Below, one piece after another: positions 43,380 to 53,529 of a DNA stretch of 64,000 bases. The notes under the pieces are model-generated. The model was not told where the DNA came from and ran no database searches. It saw nothing but the letters and a program-made list of their open reading frames with translations. The translations under genes and the position numbers were made by a program. The stretch spans positions 2,356,001 through 2,420,000 of the forward strand of contig NC_070562.1 of the NCBI RefSeq assembly GCF_026914185.1, read 5' to 3'. This DNA comes from Puccinia triticina. Lineage: Eukaryota; Basidiomycota; Pucciniomycetes; Pucciniales; Pucciniaceae. Every line of letters starts with the position of its first letter. The stretch's first letter is position 1.

Positions 43380-45340
43380 ACCGTGTTGTTAGCTTTGACT
43401 GTGATCAATTTCCTATAAAAGAAGAAGCTAGTCCTTATAGCCTCCTGTTGGAAACCTGGAGCCGCGGATCTCAATTGGATGAAAGCGTTCAACGTTGAGC
43501 AAAAAACCCCCAACGTGAGTATGGCCGCCATTCTGTCCACTTTGGTAGCCAGGGCAGCTACCTTCCCTCTGTTCGGACCCGTGGCCCACAGTGCCGCTCC
43601 ATAGGTCAACCTGGGAAAAAGAACGGTTTTTATCAGCCTCACACGGTTCACCTCCCTGGAACCCCATCTAGTATTTCCAAAAATCCTTAGCTGATTCATT
43701 TTTCTGTGAGCTTTCTCCTCCAAAACCTTAAAATTCCTGTTGAAGAGAATCTTCCTGTCCAGCCACACTCCAAGCCACTTGATTTCGGACATTGATGGTA
43801 GTCTTTGAGCACCAAAAACAAACTCTTGCTTGGGTGGTTTACCTTTTGTCAACCACAAGAACTGTGCCTTGGCCTGGTAAAAGATTTCTCTGTGGGTTTC
43901 ACCCCATCAGAGAGAGCAAAGACCCTCATTGGCAAGCCTCTCCATAGTTGCTGCCGCTGTCTGCGCCGCTACCAAATGCACAACATTGTCTACATAGCCA
44001 ATTGACACTGTGTCCAGGGAAGTGGAAAAACATTGATTCAGCAAAGAATTATTGTATAATATGTAGAGTATCACTGATAAAGGGGAACCCTGTGGTAAGC
44101 CAATCTGGATAGGGAACACCTCCAACGTGAAGTCATCAAGTCTTATGGTGGTTGACCTGTCTTTCAAAATGTCTGCAATGATCAGTACCAGGTATGTGTA
44201 GGGCATTTCATTTGGAAAAGATAATGGATGAGCCTCTTTGGGTGCACCAAGGGATAGGCGGAATTCACATTCAGAAAAAGCCCAGCCACCACTTTACCCT
44301 CTAGCCACTTGGATTTAACCCAGTGCTTGAGTGCAAACAGAGCTTCCTCTGTCCCCAAGCCTTTCCCACCGCCAAAATGCCCTTCCACCAGGACTCCTGA
44401 CTCCTCCGCCCATGCAGTGATCCGCCTGGCCACAATCAGCTCAAATAGCTTCCCCATGGTGCTGAGCAGAGCAATCAGTCAATACACCAAGGGATTGGTG
44501 TGATCAGGCTTGCCATGCTTCCTGATGATAGCTGTTACAGCAACCTTCCAGATTGTTGGAAATTTGCTCTTCATTAGTATATTGTCATACAGGGTTGTTA
44601 GGTTTCCCGCAATGTAGTCTGAGAGAGACTTAAGTAGTTCATTAGCAATGCCGTCTATGCCCAGCGCCTTCTTTGGTCTGATTCTCTGGATCACCAAATG
44701 GATTTCTGCAACTGTCACCGGAGGGTAGCTGACAAAACAAACCAAGAGATTAAAATGAGCGTCTTCCAAGTCAATAGGTACATTATTGACTGAAGTCCCT
44801 CTGAAGAGAAGCTCAGCTTGTTTGTCCTTATTGTGGAAAATAGAACCACCCGGGCCGCGGAGCGTTAGCACCTCTCCTCCTGCTGACTTGGTAGTGGAGC
44901 GCAGGACTTGGTACAAGTTGCCTTCCAAGGGATCCTGTAGCAACCTTCTCAAACTTCGCTGTTCAAGGGTTACAACCAAAGAGAGAAAATAATCATTCCA
45001 TTGCCAATGACATTCACAAGCTTCAGGAGATGTAGCTAGTAGCATCCACAGCCTGGCTTGATTACAAGTATGAACCACCGGGTCGAGAGTCTTGCTGCAC
45101 CACCAAGGATTTGCCTTGGGTTGATCCAACCAAACTTTGCATACAAGTTTCTCCTGAACAATCTTGAGGGATGCAGTCAGCTGTTCGGCCTGGGAATCCG
45201 GATCCAAGAGTGAATTGTCTGAGGGAGGCAGGAACTCAGCTAATAATGGTTCCAATTGCCTTTCTTCTACCTTAGACCAGTCAGGGAGCTGCCAACAATA
45301 CCCAGGCTTTGGCCGCCCTAGGGATAACCAAATGTGGATT
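43380..45340 (-). pseudogene. LINE reverse transcriptase, broken
   Basis: Pieces in shifting frames: PKKALGIDGIANELLKSL and FPTIWKVAVTAIIRKHGKPD (44479-44700); LFLNVNSAYPLVHPKRL in place of the usual catalytic D-containing motif (44225-44290); GLPQGSPLSVILYILYN (44060-44110); and GYVDNVVH (near 43985-44010) in place of the catalytic FADD-type box. The thumb follows with WLGVWLDRKILFNRNF. Frame breaks plus the altered catalytic box mean a dead enzyme. The order fits the Tad/I-like clades. Confidence 0.75.
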
Positions 45341-45343
45341 GCC

Positions 45344-45686
45344 TGATAACGGAGTGTGCTTTGGCACACTCCTAATAACAGAGTGTGCTTTGGCACACTC
45401 CTAATAACGGAGTGTGCTTTGGCACACTCCTAATAACAGAGTGTGCTTTGGCACACTCCTAATAACAGAGTGTGCTTTGGCACACTCCTAATAACAGAGT
45501 GTGCTTTGGCACACTCCTAATAACAGAGTGTGCTTTGGCACACTCCTAATAACAGAGTGTGCTTTGGCACACTCCTAATAACAGAGTGTGCTTTGGCACA
45601 CTCCTAGTAACAGAGTGTGCTTTGGCACACTCCTAATAACAGAGTGTGCTTTGGCACACTCCTATCTATTACTGAGTGTGCTTTGG
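45344..45686. repeat. 29-bp tandem repeat, ~11 copies, each a hairpin
   Basis: The unit contains GAGTGTGCTTTGGCACACTC, an 8-bp stem with a 4-base loop, plus the linker CTAATAACA. Copies are nearly identical (GATAACG/AATAACA variants). No spacers between units, so not a CRISPR array. Confidence 0.85.
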
Positions 45687-46508
45687 GATACAGGGTATCC
45701 TGGATTTCTTACTGGATATCCCATTCAGGATATCTGGTAGTGGTTGAAGTGAGGCAGCTTTGTACATAATTTCAGTGCATCTTTTCAACCAGATTGTATT
45801 TGTTCTCAGGGATAAATCTCAATTAAAGTTATACATATGTATCCTAATTGGTCCAGTTTATCACCCCTGATCCAATAAAGCACCTTTCCCATATTAGGCA
45901 ATGGCATGCACAAGAGAAAGAACTCAAAATTAGTAATTTACCATCTCAAGTAAAAGATACATTGCTAATTTAAATCTGCAGCATGAATATAAAGAAGGAA
46001 ATGATAGCCAAAAAGCCAAATAGAGAGAAAAGGAAGTATTAATTAAATCCTCAGAGCAAGAGGAAGGTAAGTGAGCTGTCACCTGGCCACTATAGCAGAG
46101 CCACCATAACATAAAAATAAAAACTAGAGGCCAAAGTGGCTACACCACTGCAGGTTGTGAGAGCCCCCCTCCCAAACACATGTCCATCTCCTGTTGTTGA
46201 GCCCTCTGCGCACCCTTTCCGAACCCATGTTTGCCACTATGATTTTGCAGCCTCCATCATGACAACCTCTGGCCAAACCCAGCCCGTGGCATCACACACA
46301 TGATTTGACAAGCCCGAGGTTTGTTCTTCATGTTGTGACTCAGGAACAAGAGTGACAAGTGGGTAGTGAATTGACAAGCTCTCAGCCCGGACAGAAGTCC
46401 GGGATGAGATGGATACAGCGACTGCGGCAAGTGAAAGAGTGTGTAGCCCTTTGGGCTACAACACCTCATGTAGCACCACCTCTGCCCCAATGCTGGTTGG
46501 CCACCCTC
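45687..46508. other. Spacer with no recognised gene
   Basis: GGATACAGGGTATCC and GGATATCCCATTCAGGATATC (trimmed) around 45686-45742 are small palindromes. 46385-46400 has CCCGGACAGAAGTCCGGG. Nothing coding is supported. Confidence 0.35.
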
Positions 46509-46654
46509 CCTACTGTTGTGACTTGGGTCACAGTCTTCTCGGCTGCGGCTCTCTGCTGCGGAGGAGACATATTCTCCTCCGCCAGAGCCATATTATCTGC
46601 ATTGATCATCACTGTTACCCATATCTCACCGAGTCCCCAAGCCACGTCTCCACA

Positions 46655-46666
46655 GGTTATGAGCCC
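46655..46666 (+). other. Half-tRNA-type primer-binding site
   Basis: GGTTATGAGCCC immediately after the LTR. It is complementary to GGGCTCATAACC, the anticodon stem-loop of initiator tRNA-Met. The same string follows the TRIM LTR at 62972-62983. Confidence 0.7.
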
Positions 46667-46841
46667 TTAAGGTGTCTCGCTCCTGTTATTCTAGCTTATC
46701 TTTGCTGAAGAAAGAAGTTTCCTACCAACAAAAAATACCGGCTTCTCTCCCTCTTATTTCAATCCCGACGCAAATACCGGACCGTTATTGGATTTTATAT
46801 CCTCTTTTTTTTATTCTTTTGTACGCCTTCATTGCCTTCGA

Positions 46842-48401
46842 ATGGATCCCTACTCGTACGGCGCTTATGGTCAAATCCAAGTTTTCATGGCTGACTTAAA
46901 TTTTGTTCTCGGTAGTTTGCCGCCTCCGACTGCCCACGGGCCTGCTGTGACTTTCAATCAGATTCAAGGTGCTGTCAATTCCCATTGAGGTGTTTTTAAT
47001 TAAGCTACATCCTGGAAGAGACCAACTTGCCGCTCGCAATCTTGGAAAAAGTCTCACTCTCAGTCAAGGAACCGTCGTGAAAGCTCTCAGAAAGCCGCTC
47101 ATTTCCTGCCTTCGGTCCCTCAGGCTCCAGCAAATCGTTTCAAGCTCAATAGCCCTCAACCGGTCGCATACGGGGTTTGACATTCCACCAATCATCAGCT
47201 TGTCCCTATTCAAAGTCGCCGCGGACCGCCAATGCCCCAGGCCGTTGTGCGGAATCATGACCAAATACAATCAGAATACCAGCAACAAGTTATTGAAGAC
47301 CCTTGCAAACGAGATCAACAAGTGATGAAAGAGTTGAGCTCAGATTTTTGTGAAAAACCAATTTCCAATGATGACGGTGTTTTGATTCATGCTGATTTGT
47401 CATTGGAGCTCAATTATTCCCAAGAATTGGACCATCAGTCTGATTTGGAGATTGATCTAGGCCCAGAACATTCTCATCAAATCTTGTCACTCATGGTTCC
47501 AATGGAAATCAAATCCTCTATTGACGAAAACAGAGAGGCCGTCGTCGAAGCTTGTTCAAATGCCAAAGCCCCCTCGAGTTTGTCCACTAACAATTGATAT
47601 GCGCGTGTTGAAAGCAACAACGATGAATCTGAACAAGTCAATCCAAATCTCTTGCTACCAATCCTAACACCAGCAGCCCTGCTTCTGTTACTCCCGTCGC
47701 TTTGGACTCCCTTGGTTTTGAGACGGCCCGCGGAACAATTCCCTCACCACGGAAATGAAGATGCATCAGTGATATCAACCCAACGCCGTATACCCTACCA
47801 ATCTGTCCGTCTGGCTAGACTCAATTTGCAAGATGATGACGGCACCTCTGAAGACAAAGCTCCAAGGCTGATGAGTACCCGTCATCGACCAGCTTGGCTG
47901 AACAAGCACTACCTGCAAGATGCCTGCCAGCCCAATTCCAACCTGAACAATTGCAACTCAAACAATCCCCAACGGCCTGTTTCCGACCTATACAATCACC
48001 GCCTTGACAACCACAGCCTGTACGATGTTGGCCCTTATGATCAACTTTGGAATTATTCACACCTGCACAGTCACCCCCTTGATGATCTTCCCCCATTACA
48101 TTTGGATCATGTCCCTGAACTTCCCTCTCCGTATCAACAATCCCCATGCCCGTCTACTGAAAATCACCATCCATACTTTTATGATCAACCTGACTTTGAA
48201 AATAACATTGAGTACAACCCTGACACCAACAACTGCTATGACAATTACTACAGCTCAAGTCTCAATGATTGCACTAATGTAGATAATGACAATTACACCA
48301 ATGATCAAGTAGACAATTTTAATGATCAACAAGTAGACTATGATGCTAGTTATGATGTGTATGATGATGGACTAGATTTAGAATGTTATGATGATGATTA
48401 G
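46842..48401 (+). pseudogene. Broken internal frames of the short LTR element
   Basis: An ATG at 46842 (MDPYSYGAYGQIQVFMADLN) opens a frame closing at 46988. Further frames (46969-47325, 47232-47597, 47652-48401) overlap or follow it out of phase. The last ends in an Asn/Asp/Tyr-rich stretch (YDASYDVYDDGLDLE). No protease, integrase or RT motif was found. Possibly a worn Gag-like product. Confidence 0.4.
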
Positions 48402-48679
48402 TAGTTTCTTCCATATTTTTTCCTATCTCTTGACTTTTTTTTAGTTTTATCTCTTTTCTATTTTTGATTTACTTGTATGTAGATGCAGCCTTTTCTCAGT
48501 GGTAGGTTTCTTAGAGCCTTGCCGAGGGGGGGCTGTTGTGACTTGGGTCACAGTCTTCTCGGCTGCGGCTCTCTGCTGCGGAGGAGACATATTCTCCTCC
48601 GCCGGAGCCACATTATCTGCTTTGATCATCACCGTTACCCATATCTCACCGAGTCCCCGAGCCACGTCTCCACACCTAC

Positions 48680-49092
48680 ACCCCAAGTACCTCTCATTCC
48701 CCACAGCTTAAAGATCATGCCCCAAATCCAGCTCCTCCCGGGTCTTTGTTCTTGGCCCTTCTCCCCGCCTTCCCCCCCCCCCACTCATTTCACATCCCCC
48801 ACTACACCTTGTAAACCCAAAATCTTGGCCACAGTTGGCTCTGCAATTTTTTTTCTAAAGCATGCACCAGGTAATGGTAGTTCCTCAAGACTGCACAACA
48901 GGCTGAGGTTTACAGAGCATACATCCATTTTTCCATTTTCTGCAACACTGGTAGGCTTGTGACCACCTTGGTGATGATCTGGTCATGTTAAAAACTAAGA
49001 ACAATCAGACAACACCATGTTCACTACATTTTAAAAAATATGGAATAAAAATCAATGATTGACTATTTTTTAGGTTCAATATCTTTTATATA
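48680..49092. other. Spacer with no recognised gene
   Basis: C-rich at 48770-48785, then AT-rich. Nothing supported. Confidence 0.35.
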
Positions 49093-49400
49093 TTATTCAG
49101 AACATACATGGGCGCTGTCTTGGCGAGTGATGCCTGATAATTCCATGATTGCGACAATTTCATTGGCCAATGCAGATTTTTTTGAACCAGCCCAAGTATC
49201 CCTGCGCCAGCGCTTGTAGTTCCTGTCAACAGAGAGCCAATCAAGGAGGATCCAGATGCTTGTGAGGTTGCCATTGCCTTCCTTATCCCAGGCAATGGGG
49301 GCTTTCTTTTTTTTTTTTTTGCCTGTGATTTGTTGACTGATGGGGCTGTGGATGAGTGGTTGGAAGGCATGGAAGTTGTTTTGGCTTTTCTGACTGCCAT
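49093..49400 (-). pseudogene. Short lysine-rich protein with a frameshift at an A12 tract
   Basis: ATG at 49400 gives MAVRKAKTTSMPSNHSSTAP. The frame changes at a run of 12 A (T run 49310-49321 on this strand). The second frame continues APIAWDKEGNGNLTSIWILL, DWLSVDRNYKRWRRDTWAGS and ALANEIVAIME, then stops at 49093. The Trp-rich helical part resembles a small Myb/trihelix-like DNA-binding module; this is an inference from composition. Either a pseudogene or a homopolymer length error. Confidence 0.4.
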
Positions 49401-50122
49401 GGTGAGATGGGCGGGTGGAAAGGGCAAAGTGGGTGAATGGCAGAAGTGGCAAAAAAAACAAGCCGCTCATGGAAAAAAACAGCCAGGGGTTCAGCGGGGC
49501 TCTGGCGGAGATGTGATTTTTTTTTTTATTTTGGACAAGTTTTTCTTATCTTTTCCTGGAACTCCTGGAGGGTCTTTCCAGTCAGGAATTCAGGCCCACA
49601 GGGGATTTTTGAGGAGGTTTTCTTTCCTGGAAAGTTGGACCTGGAATACTTCCAGGAGGTACTTTGAAACCCCCTCATTAGTCCAGGTCGTTCTGATTGA
49701 TATTTTCCCAGGTTAGTTCTTTGTTTGGGTTGAAATTCTCATTAGGGCCAGGGAAGAAGTTTTCTCTGCAATGATTTACGGGTTGAATAGGTCCGGATCA
49801 AGCAGTATGTTGCTGTTGCTGGCTGATGGGTGGCTTGAAATGGCCATCTTATCTTGAGATTGGCATTCCAATGTCTCAGTGATTGGTCTCAAGGTGGGCT
49901 AAGCATACACTTATGGGGTTACAAATTCTAAATATGTATGTATGCAATAAGATGCAACATTGAGGCAGGTATGGATTACGGGTTTTGGACTGAACTAATT
50001 AGCAACAACCGCAAAACATTTTTGAGTCAATTTCCTGTAATCCTCCACGCCATACCAACAGACAAGACTCATCTTCATGAATTGGGAACTCAGAATCAAA
50101 TTGACCCATCATTGATTCAATC

Positions 50123-50835
50123 TAGAGATGGCCCTGACAAACCTGTTGCAGGTACCTGCTATCCGCTGGTGGGCACCCGCCAGCGTGTGCGTGTTTGGGT
50201 GCGTATGTTGGGTTTCTGGGAGAAATTGAGCAGCCGGGTATTCTTAGTGGGTACCCGCTCTTTTGTAGCCATTTGGCGGCTGCCACAACAACCGGAAGGA
50301 ATGGGAAGGGATTCCTTCCGGTCAAAGAGGTTACAAAACCTCTTTGACCGTAAGGAATCCCTTCTGGCCCAACAGGCTTTGTAACCTCTTAAGGTTACAG
50401 AACCTCTCTGGCTAGAAGGAATCCCTACCGGCCATAGAGGTTACAAAACCTCTTCAACTGGAAGGTATCCCTTCCAGCCAAAGAGGTTCTGTAGATTCCT
50501 TCCAGTTGAAGGGGTTACAGAGCCTCTTTGACTGGAAGGGATTCCTTCCGGTTGAAGAGGTTACAGAACCTCTTTGACTGGAAGGGATTACTTCCGGTTG
50601 AAGATTTTACTGAACCTCTTTGACTGGAAGGTATTACTTCCGGTTGAAGAGGTTACAGAACCTCTTTGACTGGAAGGATTTCTTCCAGTCAAAGAGGTTA
50701 CAAAACCTCTTTGGCCGGAATGGTATCCTTCTGGTTGATTTTGAGGGGCAGGTACCCGCTCTGACCCACTCTGCGGGTGTGGGTGTCCCACTAGGCCAAA
50801 AAAAGCCGCAGGTGGGTGTGGCAGGGCCATCTCTA
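50123..50835. mobile_element. hAT-like element, TSD ATTCAATC
   Basis: 713 bp. Ends are TAGAGATGGCCCTG and CAGGGCCATCTCTA, perfect over 14 bp. The 8-bp duplication ATTCAATC lies at 50115-50122 and 50836-50843. GGTACCCG-type words lie near both ends (50150-50255, 50750-50800). The centre (50285-50735) is a minisatellite of about 40-50 bp made of GAAGGGATTCCTTCCGGT and AAGAGGTTACAGAACCTC, themselves self-complementary. No transposase. Confidence 0.9.
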
Positions 50836-51079
50836 ATTCAATCAGCCCATTGGCTGGGAAACCCGGTAGGCAAAGGGAAAAAAATGGATCACTAGTACTT
50901 CAATTACTCAACAAGGAGATGGCCCTCAACATTGAGAAGTGTGAAGCCCTGAGTGGCTCACAGGGTTCACAAGGCCACACGTGCCAAGTCACGTGAGGGG
51001 GACTATAGTCAAAAATCTGTTCCCCCCACCCACCTAGTCCAGCAGAGATCCGAACCCTAACCTCCATCTCTGACCGGGC

Positions 51080-51902
51080 TAGAGATGGCCCCGACAAACC
51101 CGTCGCGGGTACCTGCTATCCACTGGCGGGTAACCGCCTATGGTTGGCAGGTACCCGCCAGCGTGTGCGTGTTTGGGTGCGGATGCTGGATTTCTGGGAG
51201 AAATCGAGGGGTACCTGGGTATTCTAGCGGGTACCCACTATTGTTTGGGCAGGTGGCAGATGCCACAATGACCAGAAGGACTGGGAAGGCCTTCCTTCCG
51301 GTCAAAGAGGTTCTGTAACCCCTTTGACCGGAAGGATTCCTTCCAGTTGAAGAGGTTTTGTAACCCCTTTGACTGGAAGGAAGGCCATCCAGTTGAAGAG
51401 ATTACAAAACCTCTTTGACCGGGTTACAGAACCTCTTTGACTGGAAGGCCTTTCCAGTCAAAGAGTTTTTGTAACCTCTTTAAGGAATCCTTCTGGTTGA
51501 AGGGGTTACAGAACCTCTGCGACTGGAAGGAATTCTTCTGGTCAAAGGGGTTACAGAAACTCTTCAACTGGAAGGAATTTCCAGTCAAAGGGGTTTTGTA
51601 ACCTCTTCGAAGGCCTTCCAGTCAAAGAGGTTTTGTAACCTCTTTGAGCGGAAGGATTCCTTCCAGTCAAAGAGGTTTTGTAAACTCTTCGAGCAGAAGG
51701 ATTCCTTCCAGTCAAAGAGGTTCTGTAACCCCTTCGACCGGAAGGATTCCTTCCAGTCAATTTTGAGGGGCAGGTACCCGCCGGTACCCGCTCTGACTGC
51801 CCCAGGCGGTGCGGGTGCAGGTGCGGGTGTCAAACTATTGGCAAAAAATCTGGCGGGTACCCGCATCCAAACCGGCACCCAGGTTCATAGAGGCCATCTC
51901 TA
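51080..51902. mobile_element. hAT-like element, sister of 50123-50835, TSD GACCGGGC
   Basis: 823 bp. Ends are TAGAGATGGCC and GGCCATCTCTA. The 8-bp duplication GACCGGGC lies at 51072-51079 and 51903-51910. Same plan: GGTACC-rich ends (51108-51235, 51770-51860) around a GAAGGATTCCTTCCAGTC / AAGAGGTTTTGTAACC minisatellite. 190 bp separates it from its sister, yet each has its own duplication, so they inserted independently. Confidence 0.9.
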
Positions 51903-52159
51903 GACCGGGCTAGGTAAGCCAATTCTTCCTCTCTTTTGCTCAAGACTCCGTCTCCTTCCCTCCCCTTTTGGGAGGCTCTGTGTACATAGACTAATGACAG
52001 ATCCGACCCCCAACCTCCATCTCTGACTGGGCTAGCAATAAAACCCCAACCGTGGTACTAGAACCGCCCAAGCCTTGAGCTCCGTCCCCCCTACAAGCCT
52101 CTGCCCAACGGCCCAGTGAAGAGCTCTGAGCGAGCTCTTACAAGAAGACAGGCCTATTT

Positions 52160-52331
52160 CTTCAAAACAAGCTCTATCAAGGCACAGTACACTATTTTCA
52201 ATTGGTTTCTAAATGTTTCCACTGGTGGAAGCTAGGTTATACAGTGCAATGGTGCAAAAACTTGCCACTCTGCAACAAGTGCAAGAAACCACACGATTCA
52301 AACACTTGTACCACAACTTCAACGGGTCCTA
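52160..52331 (+). pseudogene. LINE ORF1-like CCHC zinc-knuckle fragment
   Basis: Reads CFHWWKLGYTVQWC then CNKCKKPHDSNTC: two tandem knuckles, the first with W for the second Cys, the second intact as C-x2-C-x3-H-x4-C. This arrangement suits the Gag-like ORF1 of Tad/I-type LINEs. It is cut at 52331 by the CACCAGG element. Confidence 0.5.
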
Positions 52332-53526
52332 CACCAGGAAAAAGAAATAGTCACTTGATGGAAAGTGACATGATGCAGCTTTGTTTTCTGCTCCAGAGCT
52401 ACTCCAGCGCTGCTCCAAGTCTGCTCCACCAGCACTTGTAGAGCTTGCAGGACTGCACCAGAGCACTCAATGTGGCACAGTCAGCTGATCCTAATTTTTT
52501 CCCAGGAACAGCTGATGCTCATCATAAGCTGAGCAGTAGGCATTGACTGAGCCTGGGCCAAAGCTGAGCATTGGCTGAGCCTGGGCCACAGCTGAGCATT
52601 GGATATTCCAAGCCTGAAACAAATCCAAGTGTCAGCTGGACCAAGAATATTCCAAATCTGAGCATCAGCTTAGCCAACAATGGTCCAAAGCTGAGCATCA
52701 TCTTGGAAAAGGCTTGTGCAGAGCTTAGGATCAGCTGGTAAAACACTGTTCCAAAGATTAACACCAGCTGGGCCAAAAATTTTCAAAAGCTGGGCATTGG
52801 CTGAGCCAATGCTGGTACAAAGCTGAGAATTAGCTGAGCCAAGGCTGTTCCAAAGCTGAGTATCAGATTTTTTGAGACTATTCAAAAGATTAATATCACC
52901 TGAGCCAAGGCTGTTCCACAGCTGAGCATCAGCTGAGCCAAGGCTGGTCCACAGCTGAGCATCAGCTGAGCATCAGCTGTGCCAAGGCTGGTCCACAGCT
53001 GAGCATTTTCTTAGCCAAGGTTGGTCCACAGCTGAGCATCAGCTGAGCCAAGGCTGGTCCACATATGAGCATAAGCTGTTACAGGAGTGGTCAGACTCAG
53101 AATCTGAGCATTGGCTGGGCCAAGATTTATCCAAAGCTGAAAATCAGCTGAGCCAATACTGGTCCAAAGCTGAGCATTGGCTGGGCCAATGATAGTCCTA
53201 ATCTGAGTCTAAGCTGAGCCATGACTGGAATAAAGCTGAAAATAAGCTGGGCCAGGACTGGTTCTGATCTGGTCAACAAAGCTGAGCATGAGCTGGGCAC
53301 CAAAGCTGAGCATAAGCTGGGAGCTAAAGCTGAGTATCAGCTGACCAGAAATGGGGATCAGTGGTGCCCAGCAAAAACTGAGGATCTCCTGTGGAAATTC
53401 TTAAACTGGTTAGATGGTGGGTAGATGGTGGGTAGATGATGGGTAGATGGTGGGTAGATGGTGGGTAGCCTGCTGGAGCTGGCATGATGTCACTTGTCAT
53501 CAAGTAACTATTTTTTTTTCCTGGTG
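52332..53526. mobile_element. CACCAGG-ended element carrying a 28-bp minisatellite, TSD CTA
   Basis: 1195 bp. The ends beginning CACCAGGAAAAAGAAATAGT and, from the right, CACCAGGAAAAAAAAATAGT continue as inverted repeats for about 45 bp (into TTGATG and GACATGATGC). The duplication CTA lies at 52329-52331 and 53527-53529. 52510-53350 is some 30 degenerate copies of GCTGAGCATCAGCTGAGCCA. A GGTGGGTAGAT repeat follows at 53410-53470. Sister of 32836-38449. Confidence 0.85.
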
Positions 53527-53529
53527 CTA

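Larger units (their letters stand above)
41786..45343 (-). mobile_element. 5'-truncated non-LTR retrotransposon (LINE with RNase H)
   Basis: Minus-strand LINE. RT fragments lie between 45340 and 43380, RNase H at 43330-42390, then a 3' tail ending in a short A run (T run on this strand, 41787-41795). The 5' end joins the 29-bp minisatellite at 45344. The endonuclease domain is missing. It lies 150 bp downstream of the Mim1 stop, in opposite orientation. Confidence 0.75.
46514..48674 (+). mobile_element. Short LTR retrotransposon with half-tRNA primer site, TSD CCTAC
   Basis: LTRs of 141 bp (46514-46654 and 48534-48674) start TGTTGTGACTTGGG and end CGTCTCCACA, differing at about five positions. 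The duplication CCTAC lies at 46509-46513 and 48675-48679. PBS GGTTATGAGCCC directly follows the 5' LTR; a purine tract GAGGGGGGGC precedes the 3' LTR. The primer string matches the anticodon region of initiator tRNA-Met, as in Copia-type half-tRNA priming. Only broken, non-enzymatic frames lie inside: non-autonomous. Confidence 0.9.

Noticed and set aside
45344..45686. CRISPR array
   Set aside because: Units are contiguous 29-bp repeats with no unique spacers, in a eukaryotic context without cas genes.
48004..48282. Thr/Ile-rich small protein
   Set aside because: Shadow of the Asn/Asp/Tyr-rich frame in the short LTR element.
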